Source: Cupriavidus nantongensis (GTDB lineage: Bacteria; Pseudomonadota; Gammaproteobacteria; Burkholderiales; Burkholderiaceae). Taken from it: a stretch of DNA of 64,000 nucleotides. Shown in pieces: positions 24,078 through 31,444 of this stretch. Location of the stretch: contig NZ_CP014845.1 of NCBI RefSeq assembly GCF_001598055.1, positions 868,001 to 932,000 of the forward strand. The letters run 5' to 3'. Under the pieces are notes generated by a model. That model saw only the letters and a program-made list of their open reading frames with translations. It searched no databases and was not told the origin of the DNA. Numbering within the stretch: position 1 is the stretch's first letter; the number at the start of each line of letters is the position of its first letter. The translations under genes and the position numbers were made by a program.

Positions 24078-25030
24078 GCGCCGGCCTCCGGGGCCGCTGC
24101 CGCCGCTGCTGGCGCCGCATCCTGCAGCGGCGGGCTCGCCAGCCGCGCGCGCACGGCCGCCGCCAGTTCCGCCGCCGCCGGCGACAGGCTGCGGTTGCGC
24201 GCGGTCACCAGGCCGATCGAACGCTCGGTCACCGGCGCGGTCAGCAGCCGCTCGACAATGCCGGGCTGGCGCACCGTGCCGGCGGCGATCTCGGGCAGCG
24301 CGGCCACGCCGAAGCCGCATTCGACCATGGCCGCGATGGTGGCCAGGCGTTCGGCCTCGAACACTGGCTGGAAGCGGATGCGGTTCTGCAGGAAGGCCCA
24401 TTCCGCGTACTGGCGCACGCTGCTGGGGTGGGTCATCGACACATGCGGCGCGGCGGCGGTATCGGCCCAGCGCAGCGGGCCGGGGCTGCGCGCCAGCGGG
24501 TGCGCCGACGGGATCAGCAGCACGAAGCGGTCCGACAGCAGCGGCTCGTACTGCAGGTCCGCCTGCTGCGGGTTGGCGGCGGTCAGCGCGAAATCCACAT
24601 CGCCGGCGCGCACCAGGTCGAAGGCCGGCCCGGACAGAGTGTCGAACACCTTCAGCGCGACCTCCGGGCGGGCCTGGTGGTAGGCCATCAGCACGCGCGG
24701 CAGCACGCGCGCGGCCAGCGACGGCAGCGCGGCCACCGCCACCTGGCCGCGCTCGGCGCTGGCTATGCCGGTCACGGCGTCGATCGCGCCGCGGAACGCC
24801 GCCTGCAGCAGCGCGGCCTGCTGCATGAAGACCTGGCCTGCCGCGGTCAGGCGCACGGTGCGGGTGGTGCGGTCGAACAGGCGCACGCCCAGCGCTTCCT
24901 CGATGCGCAGGATCTGCGTGGACAGGGCGGATTGCGACAGGTGCAGCTGGCTGGCGGCCTGGCGGAAGTTCAGGGTGCGGCCCAGCACCAGCGTGGTTTC
25001 GATGTCGCGCATCGACAGGTTGATGTTCAT
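24074..25030 (-). CDS. LysR-family transcriptional regulator
   Basis: 318 residues. N-terminal winged HTH (residues ~8-65, NFRQAASQLHLSQSALSTQI), then the two-lobed effector domain with FDLVRAGDVDFALTAANPQQ. The C-terminus is Ala-rich. It is divergent from the dehydrogenase/BKACE pair (135 bp between start codons), the usual arrangement for a LysR protein and its target, and it also overlaps the antiporter start as ATGA. Ligand unknown; a beta-hydroxy or beta-keto acid would fit the target genes. Confidence 0.88.
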   Translation of the reverse strand: MNINLSMRDIETTLVLGRTLNFRQAASQLHLSQSALSTQILRIEEALGVRLFDRTTRTVRLTAAGQVFMQQAALLQAAFRGAIDAVTGIASAERGQVAVAALPSLAARVLPRVLMAYHQARPEVALKVFDTLSGPAFDLVRAGDVDFALTAANPQQADLQYEPLLSDRFVLLIPSAHPLARSPGPLRWADTAAAPHVSMTHPSSVRQYAEWAFLQNRIRFQPVFEAERLATIAAMVECGFGVAALPEIAAGTVRQPGIVERLLTAPVTERSIGLVTARNRSLSPAAAELAAAVRARLASPPLQDAAPAAAAAAPEAGA

Positions 25031-25077
25031 GGGAGCGTCGGTCCGGCGGCATCCGGTGGCCGGACCCTCAGGTCGAT

Positions 25078-25096
25078 TGATCTGGTTTGGTGATCA
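25078..25096. promoter_or_regulatory. Candidate LysR-type binding site
   Basis: Inverted repeat TGATC-N9-GATCA in the 135-bp divergent spacer, about 48 bp upstream of the lysR start and 70 bp upstream of the dehydrogenase start. Position and symmetry suit a LysR regulator; binding is inferred. Confidence 0.45.
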
Positions 25097-25165
25097 TTTT
25101 ATCCAGAGAATCGACTTCTTCAATCAAAGCGGCTTCTCTACACTGGCGGGATGCCAGGAGAATCC

Positions 25166-26143
25166 ATGCCCGATCCCAGTCCCGCGACCACGCCGCCGAC
25201 CCTCGGCCGCCCCGGCGCGGCCCATGCCGTGGTGGTGGGCGGCGGCACCATGGGCGCCGATGTCGCAGTGGTGCTGACCCGCGCGCTGTGCCGCACCACC
25301 ATCGTCGAACCCGATGCCGGGCGTGCCGGCGCGCTGCCCGCGCGCGTGCGCGCCAACCTTGCCGCGATCGGCCGCGAAGCGGGCGCGGAACGCCTCGCGG
25401 TGGCGGCGACGCTCGACGCGGTGGACTGGTCATCGGTCGACCTGGTGATCGAATGCATTCCCGAGGACCTGGCACTGAAGCAGGCGCTGTTTGCCGGGCT
25501 GGTGGCGCGTGCGCGCCCGCATACGCTGCTGGCCAGCAACAGCTCGAGCTTCCCGATCAGCGCGATCGGCGCCGGCCTGGACACGCGCCAACGCATGCTC
25601 GGCCTGCACTTCTTCATGCCGGCGCACCTGGTGCCGCTGGTCGAGGTGGTGATGGCCGAGGCCAGCGACGAGCGCCACGCCGACGCGCTGGCCGCGTTCA
25701 TGCGCCGCTGCGGCATGGTGCCGGTGAAGGTGCGCAAGGACCTGCCTGGCTTCCTTGCCAACCGGCTGCAGCATGCGCTGTCGCGCGAGGCCTTCAGCCT
25801 GATCGACCGCGGCATTGCCTCGCCCGAGGACGTCGACGCGGCGGTGCGCTTTGGCTTCGGCTTCCGCTTTTTGGCGGCGGGACCGGTGCTGCAGCGCGAC
25901 CATGCCGGCATCGACGTGCATGCAGCCGCCGGCGCCACCATGTACCCGACCTTCTGCAACGACGACCATCCCGCGCGCTGCCTGTCCGAGCGCGCCGCCG
26001 ACGGCCGCCACGGCATGAAGCGCGGCGAAGGCTTCTACGCGTGGACGCCTGAAACCATTGCTGCCGAGCGCGCGCGCTATGACCAGTTGCTGCGCGCCGG
26101 CCTGGCGCTGATCGCCCCCGAACTGCCCGAGATCCAGCCATGA
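25166..26143 (+). CDS. 3-hydroxyacyl-CoA dehydrogenase-family oxidoreductase
   Basis: NAD-dependent dehydrogenase of 325 residues. Rossmann motif AVVVGGGTMGADVA near the N-terminus, catalytic-region HFFMPAHLVPLVEVV, the junction KVRKDLPGFLANRLQHAL and a single C-terminal 3HCDH domain. ATG 25166 is preferred over the in-frame ATG 25151 because AGGAG lies five bases before it. The BKACE gene overlaps its stop as ATGA. Together they suggest oxidation of a beta-hydroxy acid (free acid, as in carnitine dehydrogenase, or CoA ester) to a beta-keto acid that BKACE then splits. Exact substrate unknown. Confidence 0.83.
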   Translation: MPDPSPATTPPTLGRPGAAHAVVVGGGTMGADVAVVLTRALCRTTIVEPDAGRAGALPARVRANLAAIGREAGAERLAVAATLDAVDWSSVDLVIECIPEDLALKQALFAGLVARARPHTLLASNSSSFPISAIGAGLDTRQRMLGLHFFMPAHLVPLVEVVMAEASDERHADALAAFMRRCGMVPVKVRKDLPGFLANRLQHALSREAFSLIDRGIASPEDVDAAVRFGFGFRFLAAGPVLQRDHAGIDVHAAAGATMYPTFCNDDHPARCLSERAADGRHGMKRGEGFYAWTPETIAAERARYDQLLRAGLALIAPELPEIQP

Positions 26144-27024
26144 CCGACACTTCCACCAAGGCGGCCACGCTGCCTGCGCAGCGCGCCGCGCTGGCCGATT
26201 CGCCGCTGATCGTCACCGTGGCGCCCAACGGTGCCTACAAACGCGCCAGCGACCATCCCGCGGTGCCGCTGACCGCGGCGGCGCTGGCGGCGGAGGCGCG
26301 CGCCTGCCTCGACGCCGGCGCCGCCATGATGCATATGCACGTGCGCGATGCCGACGGCCGCCATTCGCTCGATGTGCAGACCTACCGCGACGCGCTGGCG
26401 GCGGTCAGGCAGGCGGTCGGCGACGCGCTGCTGGTGCAGGTGACCAGCGAGGCCGCCGGCGTGTACCAGGCCGCCGAGCAGATGGCGATGGTGCGCGCGC
26501 TGCGCCCCGAAGCGGTCTCGGTCGGCCTGCGCGAAGTCGCGGTGCCTGAGATCGCGGACAGCGAACTTGCCGCGTTCTTCGCCTGGCTGGCGCGCGAACG
26601 CGTGATGACGCAGGTGATCCTGTATGACGCGGCGGACGTACGGCGCTGGCAGCAGATGCGCGCGCGCGGCATGGTGCCGCCGGGCGCGTGGTCGGTGCTG
26701 TATGTGCTGGGACGCTATGCGGCGGGGCAGGTGTCGTCGCCGCACGACCTGTTGCCGTTCCTGCAGGCCGCGGCCGAGGGCGGCGATGCGCTGCCGTGGG
26801 CGATCTGCGCGTTCGGGCGCGAGGAGAACGCGTGCGTGACCGCGGCCGCCGCGTTCGGCGGCCATGTGCGGGTGGGCTTCGAGAACAACCTGCTGTTGCG
26901 CGACGGCAGCCTTGCGCCCGGCAACCACGCGCTGGTGGCGCAGGCGGTGCAGGGCGGGCTGACGCTGGGCCGGCCGATCGCGGACGCAGCCGATGCGCGC
27001 CGGATCTACGGCGAGGTGCGCTGA
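26140..27024 (+). CDS. Beta-keto acid cleavage enzyme (BKACE, formerly DUF849)
   Basis: Zinc-dependent TIM-barrel enzyme of 294 residues. BKACE proteins react a beta-keto acid with acetyl-CoA to give acetoacetate and a new acyl-CoA. Visible: the zinc His pair in MMHMHVRDADG, a strand-end Glu/Ser region VQVTSEAAG, and the C-terminal VRVGFENNLLL with the conserved Glu. The N-terminal ~20 residues are extra. The start overlaps the dehydrogenase stop as ATGA. The family has many specificities (3-keto-5-aminohexanoate, dehydrocarnitine, beta-ketoadipate), and nothing here selects one. Confidence 0.85.
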   Translation: MTDTSTKAATLPAQRAALADSPLIVTVAPNGAYKRASDHPAVPLTAAALAAEARACLDAGAAMMHMHVRDADGRHSLDVQTYRDALAAVRQAVGDALLVQVTSEAAGVYQAAEQMAMVRALRPEAVSVGLREVAVPEIADSELAAFFAWLARERVMTQVILYDAADVRRWQQMRARGMVPPGAWSVLYVLGRYAAGQVSSPHDLLPFLQAAAEGGDALPWAICAFGREENACVTAAAAFGGHVRVGFENNLLLRDGSLAPGNHALVAQAVQGGLTLGRPIADAADARRIYGEVR

Positions 27025-27087
27025 AGCGGGCGCGCCGCGTGGCGCTTCAAGGAACCGTCAGTGGCCGTCAGTGGCCGTCATTGGCCA

Positions 27088-27363
27088 TCAGGCGCCGTCG
27101 CTGAAGCTGTCGCGCGGGCCGTTGGGGTTGTGGGCACCGTCGGCGAACGGATTGCGCGCACCGGTCGCGGTGTGCGCGCCGTCGGTAAAGCTGCTGCGGG
27201 TGCCGGTGGCGCTGTTGGCGCCGTCGGTGAACGGGCTGCGCGTGCTGGTGATGCCGTGCGCGCCATCGCTGAACGGATCGACGCTGCGTGGCGCGGCTTG
27301 CGCGGCGCCGGCAACGCCGGCAATAAGGGCGGTGGCGACAAAGACTTGCCTGAGTGCATGCAT
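27088..27363 (-). CDS. Small exported protein with DPF-x-DGA repeats
   Basis: 91 residues. Signal peptide to about residue 24 (cleavage after AQA), then five imperfect 14-15-residue repeats with the core (P/S)F(S/T/A)DGA(H/N): DPFSDGAH, SPFTDGAN, SSFTDGAH, NPFADGAH, DSFSDGA. The ATG follows GGAGAAG. No Cys, no lipobox, so it should be a soluble periplasmic or secreted protein. Function unknown. The protein at 42655-42978 has the same plan with DPYSQGA repeats, so both belong to one loose family. Confidence 0.75.
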   Translation of the reverse strand: MHALRQVFVATALIAGVAGAAQAAPRSVDPFSDGAHGITSTRSPFTDGANSATGTRSSFTDGAHTATGARNPFADGAHNPNGPRDSFSDGA

Positions 27364-27613
27364 GGATCGCTTCTCCGTAAGATTGCCGGCCCGGAATGGG
27401 CGGCGGTATGGCAAGTCTATGTGGCGGCTACCCACACGAGCATGACCGCCACATGACAATGCCGTCATCCCGCGGGCATTAGCCGGCACCGCCAGCACGC
27501 CGGAGAAGCTGCCGCCGGGCAAAGGCTGTAGAATCATGGCTGTCCGACCGGCCAGTGGTTCATCGCCGGTTTTTCATTGCCCGCGGAAATGCAGCGGGCC
27601 TCTCACAAGAGTC

Positions 27614-27919
27614 ATGTCCGAGTCTGATTCAGCCAAACTCGCTGCGGTGGCGTGGATCCGCGAGCAAATGGACCGTCATGCCCTGACCCTCGACGACCTC
27701 GTCGAGGCCGGGTGCTTCGACAACGTTGCAACGGCGTCGGCAGGTGCCGAAGAGCCCGCGCCGTCGGCGCCCGCCGCCGTGGCGCCGAAGCCCGCGGGCG
27801 CGCGCCCGCTGTACCGCAATGCCCTGGGCCAGAGCTGGGACGGGCAGGGCGAATATCCTGACTGGCTGCAGCGGGCGGTCAACGCCGGGCAGTCGATCGA
27901 GTTTTTCCGCGTCGATTAA
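27614..27919 (+). CDS. H-NS-like nucleoid protein (short N-terminus)
   Basis: 101 residues. The C-terminal ~35 residues match the H-NS DNA-binding domain: YRNALGQSWDGQGEYPDWL, where the SWDGQGE stretch takes the place of the usual T-W-x-G-x-G-R AT-hook-like loop, then NAGQSIEFFRV. The N-terminal ~45 residues are a short oligomerisation helix (SAKLAAVAWIREQMDRHALT) and a Pro/Ala linker. It is acidic for an H-NS protein and its loop lacks the usual basic residues, so DNA affinity may be altered. The stop codon lies in the first copy of a 15-bp tandem repeat. Confidence 0.75.
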   Translation: MSESDSAKLAAVAWIREQMDRHALTLDDLVEAGCFDNVATASAGAEEPAPSAPAAVAPKPAGARPLYRNALGQSWDGQGEYPDWLQRAVNAGQSIEFFRVD

Positions 27920-27970
27920 GCCCGCGTCGATTGAGTTCGCGTCGATTAAGCCCGCGTTGATTAAGCCGCG
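27911..27970. repeat. 15-bp tandem repeat, 4 copies, spanning the H-NS-like stop codon
   Basis: Units start at 27911, 27926, 27941 and 27956; the consensus is GTCGATTAAGCCCGC with 0-3 changes per copy. Copy 1 supplies the last codons and stop (GTC GAT TAA). Because 15 is a multiple of 3, each further copy repeats Val-Asp-stop in frame. Confidence 0.85.
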
Positions 27971-28006
27971 GTCAAATCCGCTTTGAATGCCTGCGCAGCG
28001 TCGCGC

Positions 28007-28450
28007 TCAGCAGTGCGGGGGTAGCAGCCGCAGCACCGGCAGCATCGGCAGGATGCCGGTGAATGCCGCCGGCGTGGCCATGGGCGCCACATGAGAGCGG
28101 TGCACGAAGACCTCGGGCGGCAGCTCGCCCAGCACGTCGGCAGCCGCCGCAGGCTGCGGGGCGGTGCCCGCGGCGGTGTCCTGCGGAGCTTCCGTCTCGC
28201 CCAGCTGCAACGGCGCGCCGGCGCCGGCCGGTTCGGCCATCACGCGCACGGCGCTGCCGCCGCAGCCTGCGTCGGTGGCGCCATCCAGCGACGCTTCCGC
28301 CGCCAGCTTGGCCGCGACGTGCCGGTCCGGCAGCGACAGGCCGGCCGCCTGCACCGTGCCGCAGATCCGGGTGTCCGCCGCTGCGACGGCCGCAGCGGGC
28401 AGCGCAAGCAGGGCAAGAGACAGCAACAAGGAGTCAGGCAGGCGTTTCAT
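28007..28450 (-). CDS. Exported hypothetical protein
   Basis: 147 residues with a clear signal peptide (hydrophobic ~8-24, cleavage near AVAAAD). The mature part has two Cys residues (TRICGTV and DAGCGG) early on, a Pro/Ala/Gln-rich middle and a hydrophobic C-terminus ending LRLLPPHC. I do not recognise a family. It is divergent from the metal-type response regulator gene (207 bp apart), so a link to metal response is possible but unproven. Low-complexity composition lowers confidence. Confidence 0.55.
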   Translation of the reverse strand: MKRLPDSLLLSLALLALPAAAVAAADTRICGTVQAAGLSLPDRHVAAKLAAEASLDGATDAGCGGSAVRVMAEPAGAGAPLQLGETEAPQDTAAGTAPQPAAAADVLGELPPEVFVHRSHVAPMATPAAFTGILPMLPVLRLLPPHC

Positions 28451-28657
28451 CGCAGGGAAACCGGCAGAATGGGAGGCGATGCGCGCGGTACAGTCGCGCG
28501 CACGGGAGGTGAGCGCGCATTCTACCGGGGATTTGCCCGGCCACCGTGGCAATGCGTTGGCATGGCGATGACATTTCTGCAATCTTTACCCATTTGCCGC
28601 CATCCTCGGCTAGCGTTACGCCATGGCGGCACTGGGCCGCCCGAAAGTGATTGAATC

Positions 28658-29347
28658 ATGCGTATCCTGATTGTCGAGGACGAACCCAAGGCAGGCGACT
28701 ACCTGCTCAAGGGGCTGACCGAATCCGGCTTCGTGGTGGACCTGGCGCGCGACGGCGCGGACGGCCTGGCCCACGCGCGCGAGCATCCCTATGACCTGAT
28801 CGTGCTGGACGTGATGCTGCCCGGCCTGGACGGCTGGGAGGTGCTGCGCGAACTGCGCCGCGAGCGCGACACGCCGGTGCTGTTCCTGACCGCGCGCGAC
28901 GAGCTGTCGGACCGACTCAAGGGCCTCGAGCTCGGCGCCGACGACTACATGGTCAAGCCCTTTGCCTTTGCCGAGCTGGTGCTGCGCATCCGCACCATCC
29001 TGCGCCGCGGCCCGCTGCGCGAGAGCGAATTCATCGAAGTGGCCGACCTGCAGATCGACGCCATCCGCCGCCGCGTGGTGCGCGCCGGCCAGAAGATCGA
29101 CCTGACCTCGAAGGAGTTCGCACTGCTGTACCTGCTGGCGCGCCGGCGCGGCGAGGTGCTGTCGCGCTCGCTGATCGCCTCGCAGGTGTGGGATGTCAAT
29201 TTCGACAGCAATACCAATGTGGTCGACGTGTCGATCCGGCGGCTGCGCGCCAAGGTCGACGACCCGTTCCCGCGCAAGCTGATCCATACGCGCCGCGGCA
29301 TGGGCTATGTGCTGGACGATGGCGATGAGCGGGTGCAGGACGCATGA
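28658..29347 (+). CDS. OmpR-family response regulator, heavy-metal type
   Basis: 229 residues. Receiver domain (1-~118) with the acidic pocket EDE at 7-9, phospho-acceptor Asp51 in [15 protein letters not shown] and Lys in YMVKPFAF. C-terminal winged helix (~125-222) ends [13 protein letters not shown], typical of CopR/CusR/CzcR regulators. The kinase gene overlaps its stop as ATGA. The sequence resembles copper/zinc/cadmium response regulators and a Zn/Cd-type ATPase lies 2 kb downstream, but the metal is not determined by sequence. Confidence 0.92.
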   Translation: MRILIVEDEPKAGDYLLKGLTESGFVVDLARDGADGLAHAREHPYDLIVLDVMLPGLDGWEVLRELRRERDTPVLFLTARDELSDRLKGLELGADDYMVKPFAFAELVLRIRTILRRGPLRESEFIEVADLQIDAIRRRVVRAGQKIDLTSKEFALLYLLARRRGEVLSRSLIASQVWDVNFDSNTNVVDVSIRRLRAKVDDPFPRKLIHTRRGMGYVLDDGDERVQDA

Positions 29348-30813
29348 TGCGGCTGCCGTCTTCGCTTACCACGCGGCTGGCGCTGGCTTACGGGCTCGCC
29401 ACCGCGGCGATCCTGGCGAGCGTGGCGGCCTACCTGTCGAGCGCGCTGTCGGCCCAGCTTGAGGGCCGCGATGAAAGCGAGCTGGTGGGCGAGGTGCTGC
29501 TGGTGCGCCACCTGCTGCGCGAGGTGCGCAGCGAAGCCGAGATCCGCGCCGATACTCACCGCTTTGCCGATATCGCGATGGGCCACGAGGGCCTGATCCT
29601 GGTGGTGCGCACGCGCCAGGGCGAGCCGCTGGTGACGCTGAACCCGCGCAACGAGATCCTGCCGCCGCTGCGCGTGCTGCCGGCCACCACGCAGCCCGAG
29701 AAGGGCATGCTGCAGACCTGGCGCCCGAAGAACGGCGTGCCCTCGCGCGGCATTGCCGCGCTGGGCCAGCTGGGCGACTCCGACAAGGCCGTCGAGATCG
29801 TGGTGCTGCGCGATGCCGGCTATCGCGTGGCGCTGATCCGCGAGTATCGCCACCAGCTGCTGTGGGCCACGCTGTGCGGCGCCGCGGTGGCCGCCGGGCT
29901 GGGCTTTGCGCTGGCGCGGCGCGCGCTGCGGCCGCTGCGGCGCATGGCCGCCGACGCCGCCGCGGTCACCACCAGCCGCCTCGCCACGCGGCTCGACGTG
30001 GGCAGCGCGCCGGCCGAGCTGCGCGAGCTGGCGGCCGCGCTCAACGACATGCTGGCGCGGCTGCAGGACAGCTTTTCGCGGCTGTCCGAGTTTTCGGCCG
30101 ACCTTGCCCATGACTTCCGCACGCCGATCAGCAACCTGATCGGCCAGACCCAGGTGACGCTGGCGCAGAGCCGCAAGAGCGCCGAGTACGAGGCGCTGCT
30201 CGAGTCCAACCTTGAGGAATACGAGCGCCTGGCCCGCATGATCGAGAACATGCTGTTCCTGGCGCGCGCCGACCATGCGCAGGTGGCGCTGGACGTGCGC
30301 ACGCTGGACGCTCGCGAAGAGCTCGACAAGATGGCCGAGTACTTCGAAGCCGTGGCGGCGGACCGCGAGGTCATGCTGACGGTTTCCGGCTCGGCGCCGG
30401 TGCAGGCCGACCAGACGCTGTTGCGGCGCGCGGTGACCAACCTGCTGGATAACGCGCTGCGGCACGCACCGGCGGGCAGCACGGTGCGGGTCGATGTTGC
30501 ACGCGCACCAATGGCCGCGGGCACCGGCACCGGCGGCGCTACGGGCACCAGCATCCGCGTCAGCAACCCGGGCCCGGCGATTCCGCCGGAGACGCTGCCG
30601 CATATCTTCGGCCGCTTCTATCGCGCCGATCCGTCACGGCGCAACTCGGCCGCATCGACCGGGCTGGGGCTGGCCATCGTCGACACCATCATGCGGCTGC
30701 ACGGCGGCAGCGTGACGGTGCGCAGCGTCGACGGCCTGACCGTGTTCACGCTGCAGTTCCCGGCCGAGCCGGTGCCGATGCCGGCGCCTTCCGCCCCCGT
30801 CATCGTCTCCTGA
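29344..30813 (+). CDS. Sensor histidine kinase, heavy-metal sensor type
   Basis: Inner-membrane kinase of 489 residues. TM1 at ~12-33, periplasmic sensor to ~165, TM2 at ~175-195, HAMP domain to ~245, dimerisation box with phospho-acceptor His256 in [13 protein letters not shown], and an ATPase domain with N-box [13 protein letters not shown] and G-box STGLGLAIV. This is the CusS/CopS layout. A Gly/Thr-rich insert ([14 protein letters not shown]) interrupts the ATPase domain between the N- and G-boxes. It pairs with the response regulator upstream through the ATGA overlap. Confidence 0.92.
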   Translation: MMRLPSSLTTRLALAYGLATAAILASVAAYLSSALSAQLEGRDESELVGEVLLVRHLLREVRSEAEIRADTHRFADIAMGHEGLILVVRTRQGEPLVTLNPRNEILPPLRVLPATTQPEKGMLQTWRPKNGVPSRGIAALGQLGDSDKAVEIVVLRDAGYRVALIREYRHQLLWATLCGAAVAAGLGFALARRALRPLRRMAADAAAVTTSRLATRLDVGSAPAELRELAAALNDMLARLQDSFSRLSEFSADLAHDFRTPISNLIGQTQVTLAQSRKSAEYEALLESNLEEYERLARMIENMLFLARADHAQVALDVRTLDAREELDKMAEYFEAVAADREVMLTVSGSAPVQADQTLLRRAVTNLLDNALRHAPAGSTVRVDVARAPMAAGTGTGGATGTSIRVSNPGPAIPPETLPHIFGRFYRADPSRRNSAASTGLGLAIVDTIMRLHGGSVTVRSVDGLTVFTLQFPAEPVPMPAPSAPVIVS

Positions 30814-30928
30814 GCCCGCGCTTGCACCGGCCCCGCGCGCGCGGATAATGGCGCGCGTGCCGGCCGTATCCGCTGCGGCGCGGCCGGCAGTTCCCTGTGA
30901 TGCAGCGATGGACAACCAGGAGAGCAAC

Positions 30929-31339
30929 ATGCAGGTGCAACCCTATCTGGATTTCGGCGGCCGCTTCGACGAGGCGGTTGCGTTTTACGGCAAGGTGCTG
31001 GGTGCGCAGGTCACGTTTGCAATGCGCTACAAGGAAGCGCCGCAGGACCAGGGCATGGCGGTGCCCGATGACTGGAAGGACAAGGTGATGCATGCCAATC
31101 TGCAGATTGGCGAGAACCAGGTGATGGCCTCCGACGGCCGTCCCGGCGAGCGCCCGGCGTTCAGCGGCTTCAGCCTGTCGGTGGGCGGGGTCAGCCGCGA
31201 CCAGGGCCAGCGCATCTTCGAGGGCCTGAGCGAAGGCGGGCAGGTGGTGGTGCCGTACCAGAAGACCTTCTGGGCCGAAGGCTTCGGCATGCTGGTGGAC
31301 CGCTTCGGCATGTCGTGGATGGTCAACTGCGAGCACTAG
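30929..31339 (+). CDS. VOC-fold protein, PhnB type
   Basis: Glyoxalase/VOC superfamily protein of 136 residues, related to PhnB and 3-demethylubiquinone methyltransferase-like proteins. It starts VQPYLDFGGRFDEAVAFYGK and ends with FGMLVDRFGMSWMVN, the usual first and last strands of the family. Start ATG 30929 is chosen because AGGAGA ends six bases before it; upstream in-frame ATG 30908 has no such site. Enzymatic function cannot be stated. It sits between the kinase and the P-type ATPase with its own spacing (115 bp), so it may be independent. Confidence 0.85.
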   Translation: MQVQPYLDFGGRFDEAVAFYGKVLGAQVTFAMRYKEAPQDQGMAVPDDWKDKVMHANLQIGENQVMASDGRPGERPAFSGFSLSVGGVSRDQGQRIFEGLSEGGQVVVPYQKTFWAEGFGMLVDRFGMSWMVNCEH

Positions 31340-31380
31340 CGGCCCGCCGCGGCATGGCGGCATCACGGCGGCCATGCCGC

Positions 31381-31411
31381 TTGACTCTGTAGCCGCTACA
31401 GGGTCTTCAAT
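31381..31411 (+). promoter_or_regulatory. MerR-type promoter of the metal ATPase
   Basis: TTGACT (-35, 31381-31386) and TTCAAT (-10, 31406-31411) are 19 bp apart, the long spacer used by MerR regulators. Inside is the dyad CTGTAGC-C-GCTACAG (31387-31401), close to the PbrR/CadR/ZntR operator type. The ATPase gene starts 34 bp downstream. No merR-type gene is in the window, so the activator must act from elsewhere. Confidence 0.75.
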
Positions 31412-31444
31412 GTCATCAGGTCAAACCAGCGCGAACAACAAGAC

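Noticed and set aside
21765..25052. Single 1095-codon open frame on the minus strand
   Set aside because: Only 21765-24077 has antiporter features; the upstream part overlaps the LysR gene in another frame. The ATGA overlap at 24074-24077 marks the real start.
27911..27970. Possible CRISPR-like array
   Set aside because: Units are contiguous 15-mers with no spacers and no cas genes.
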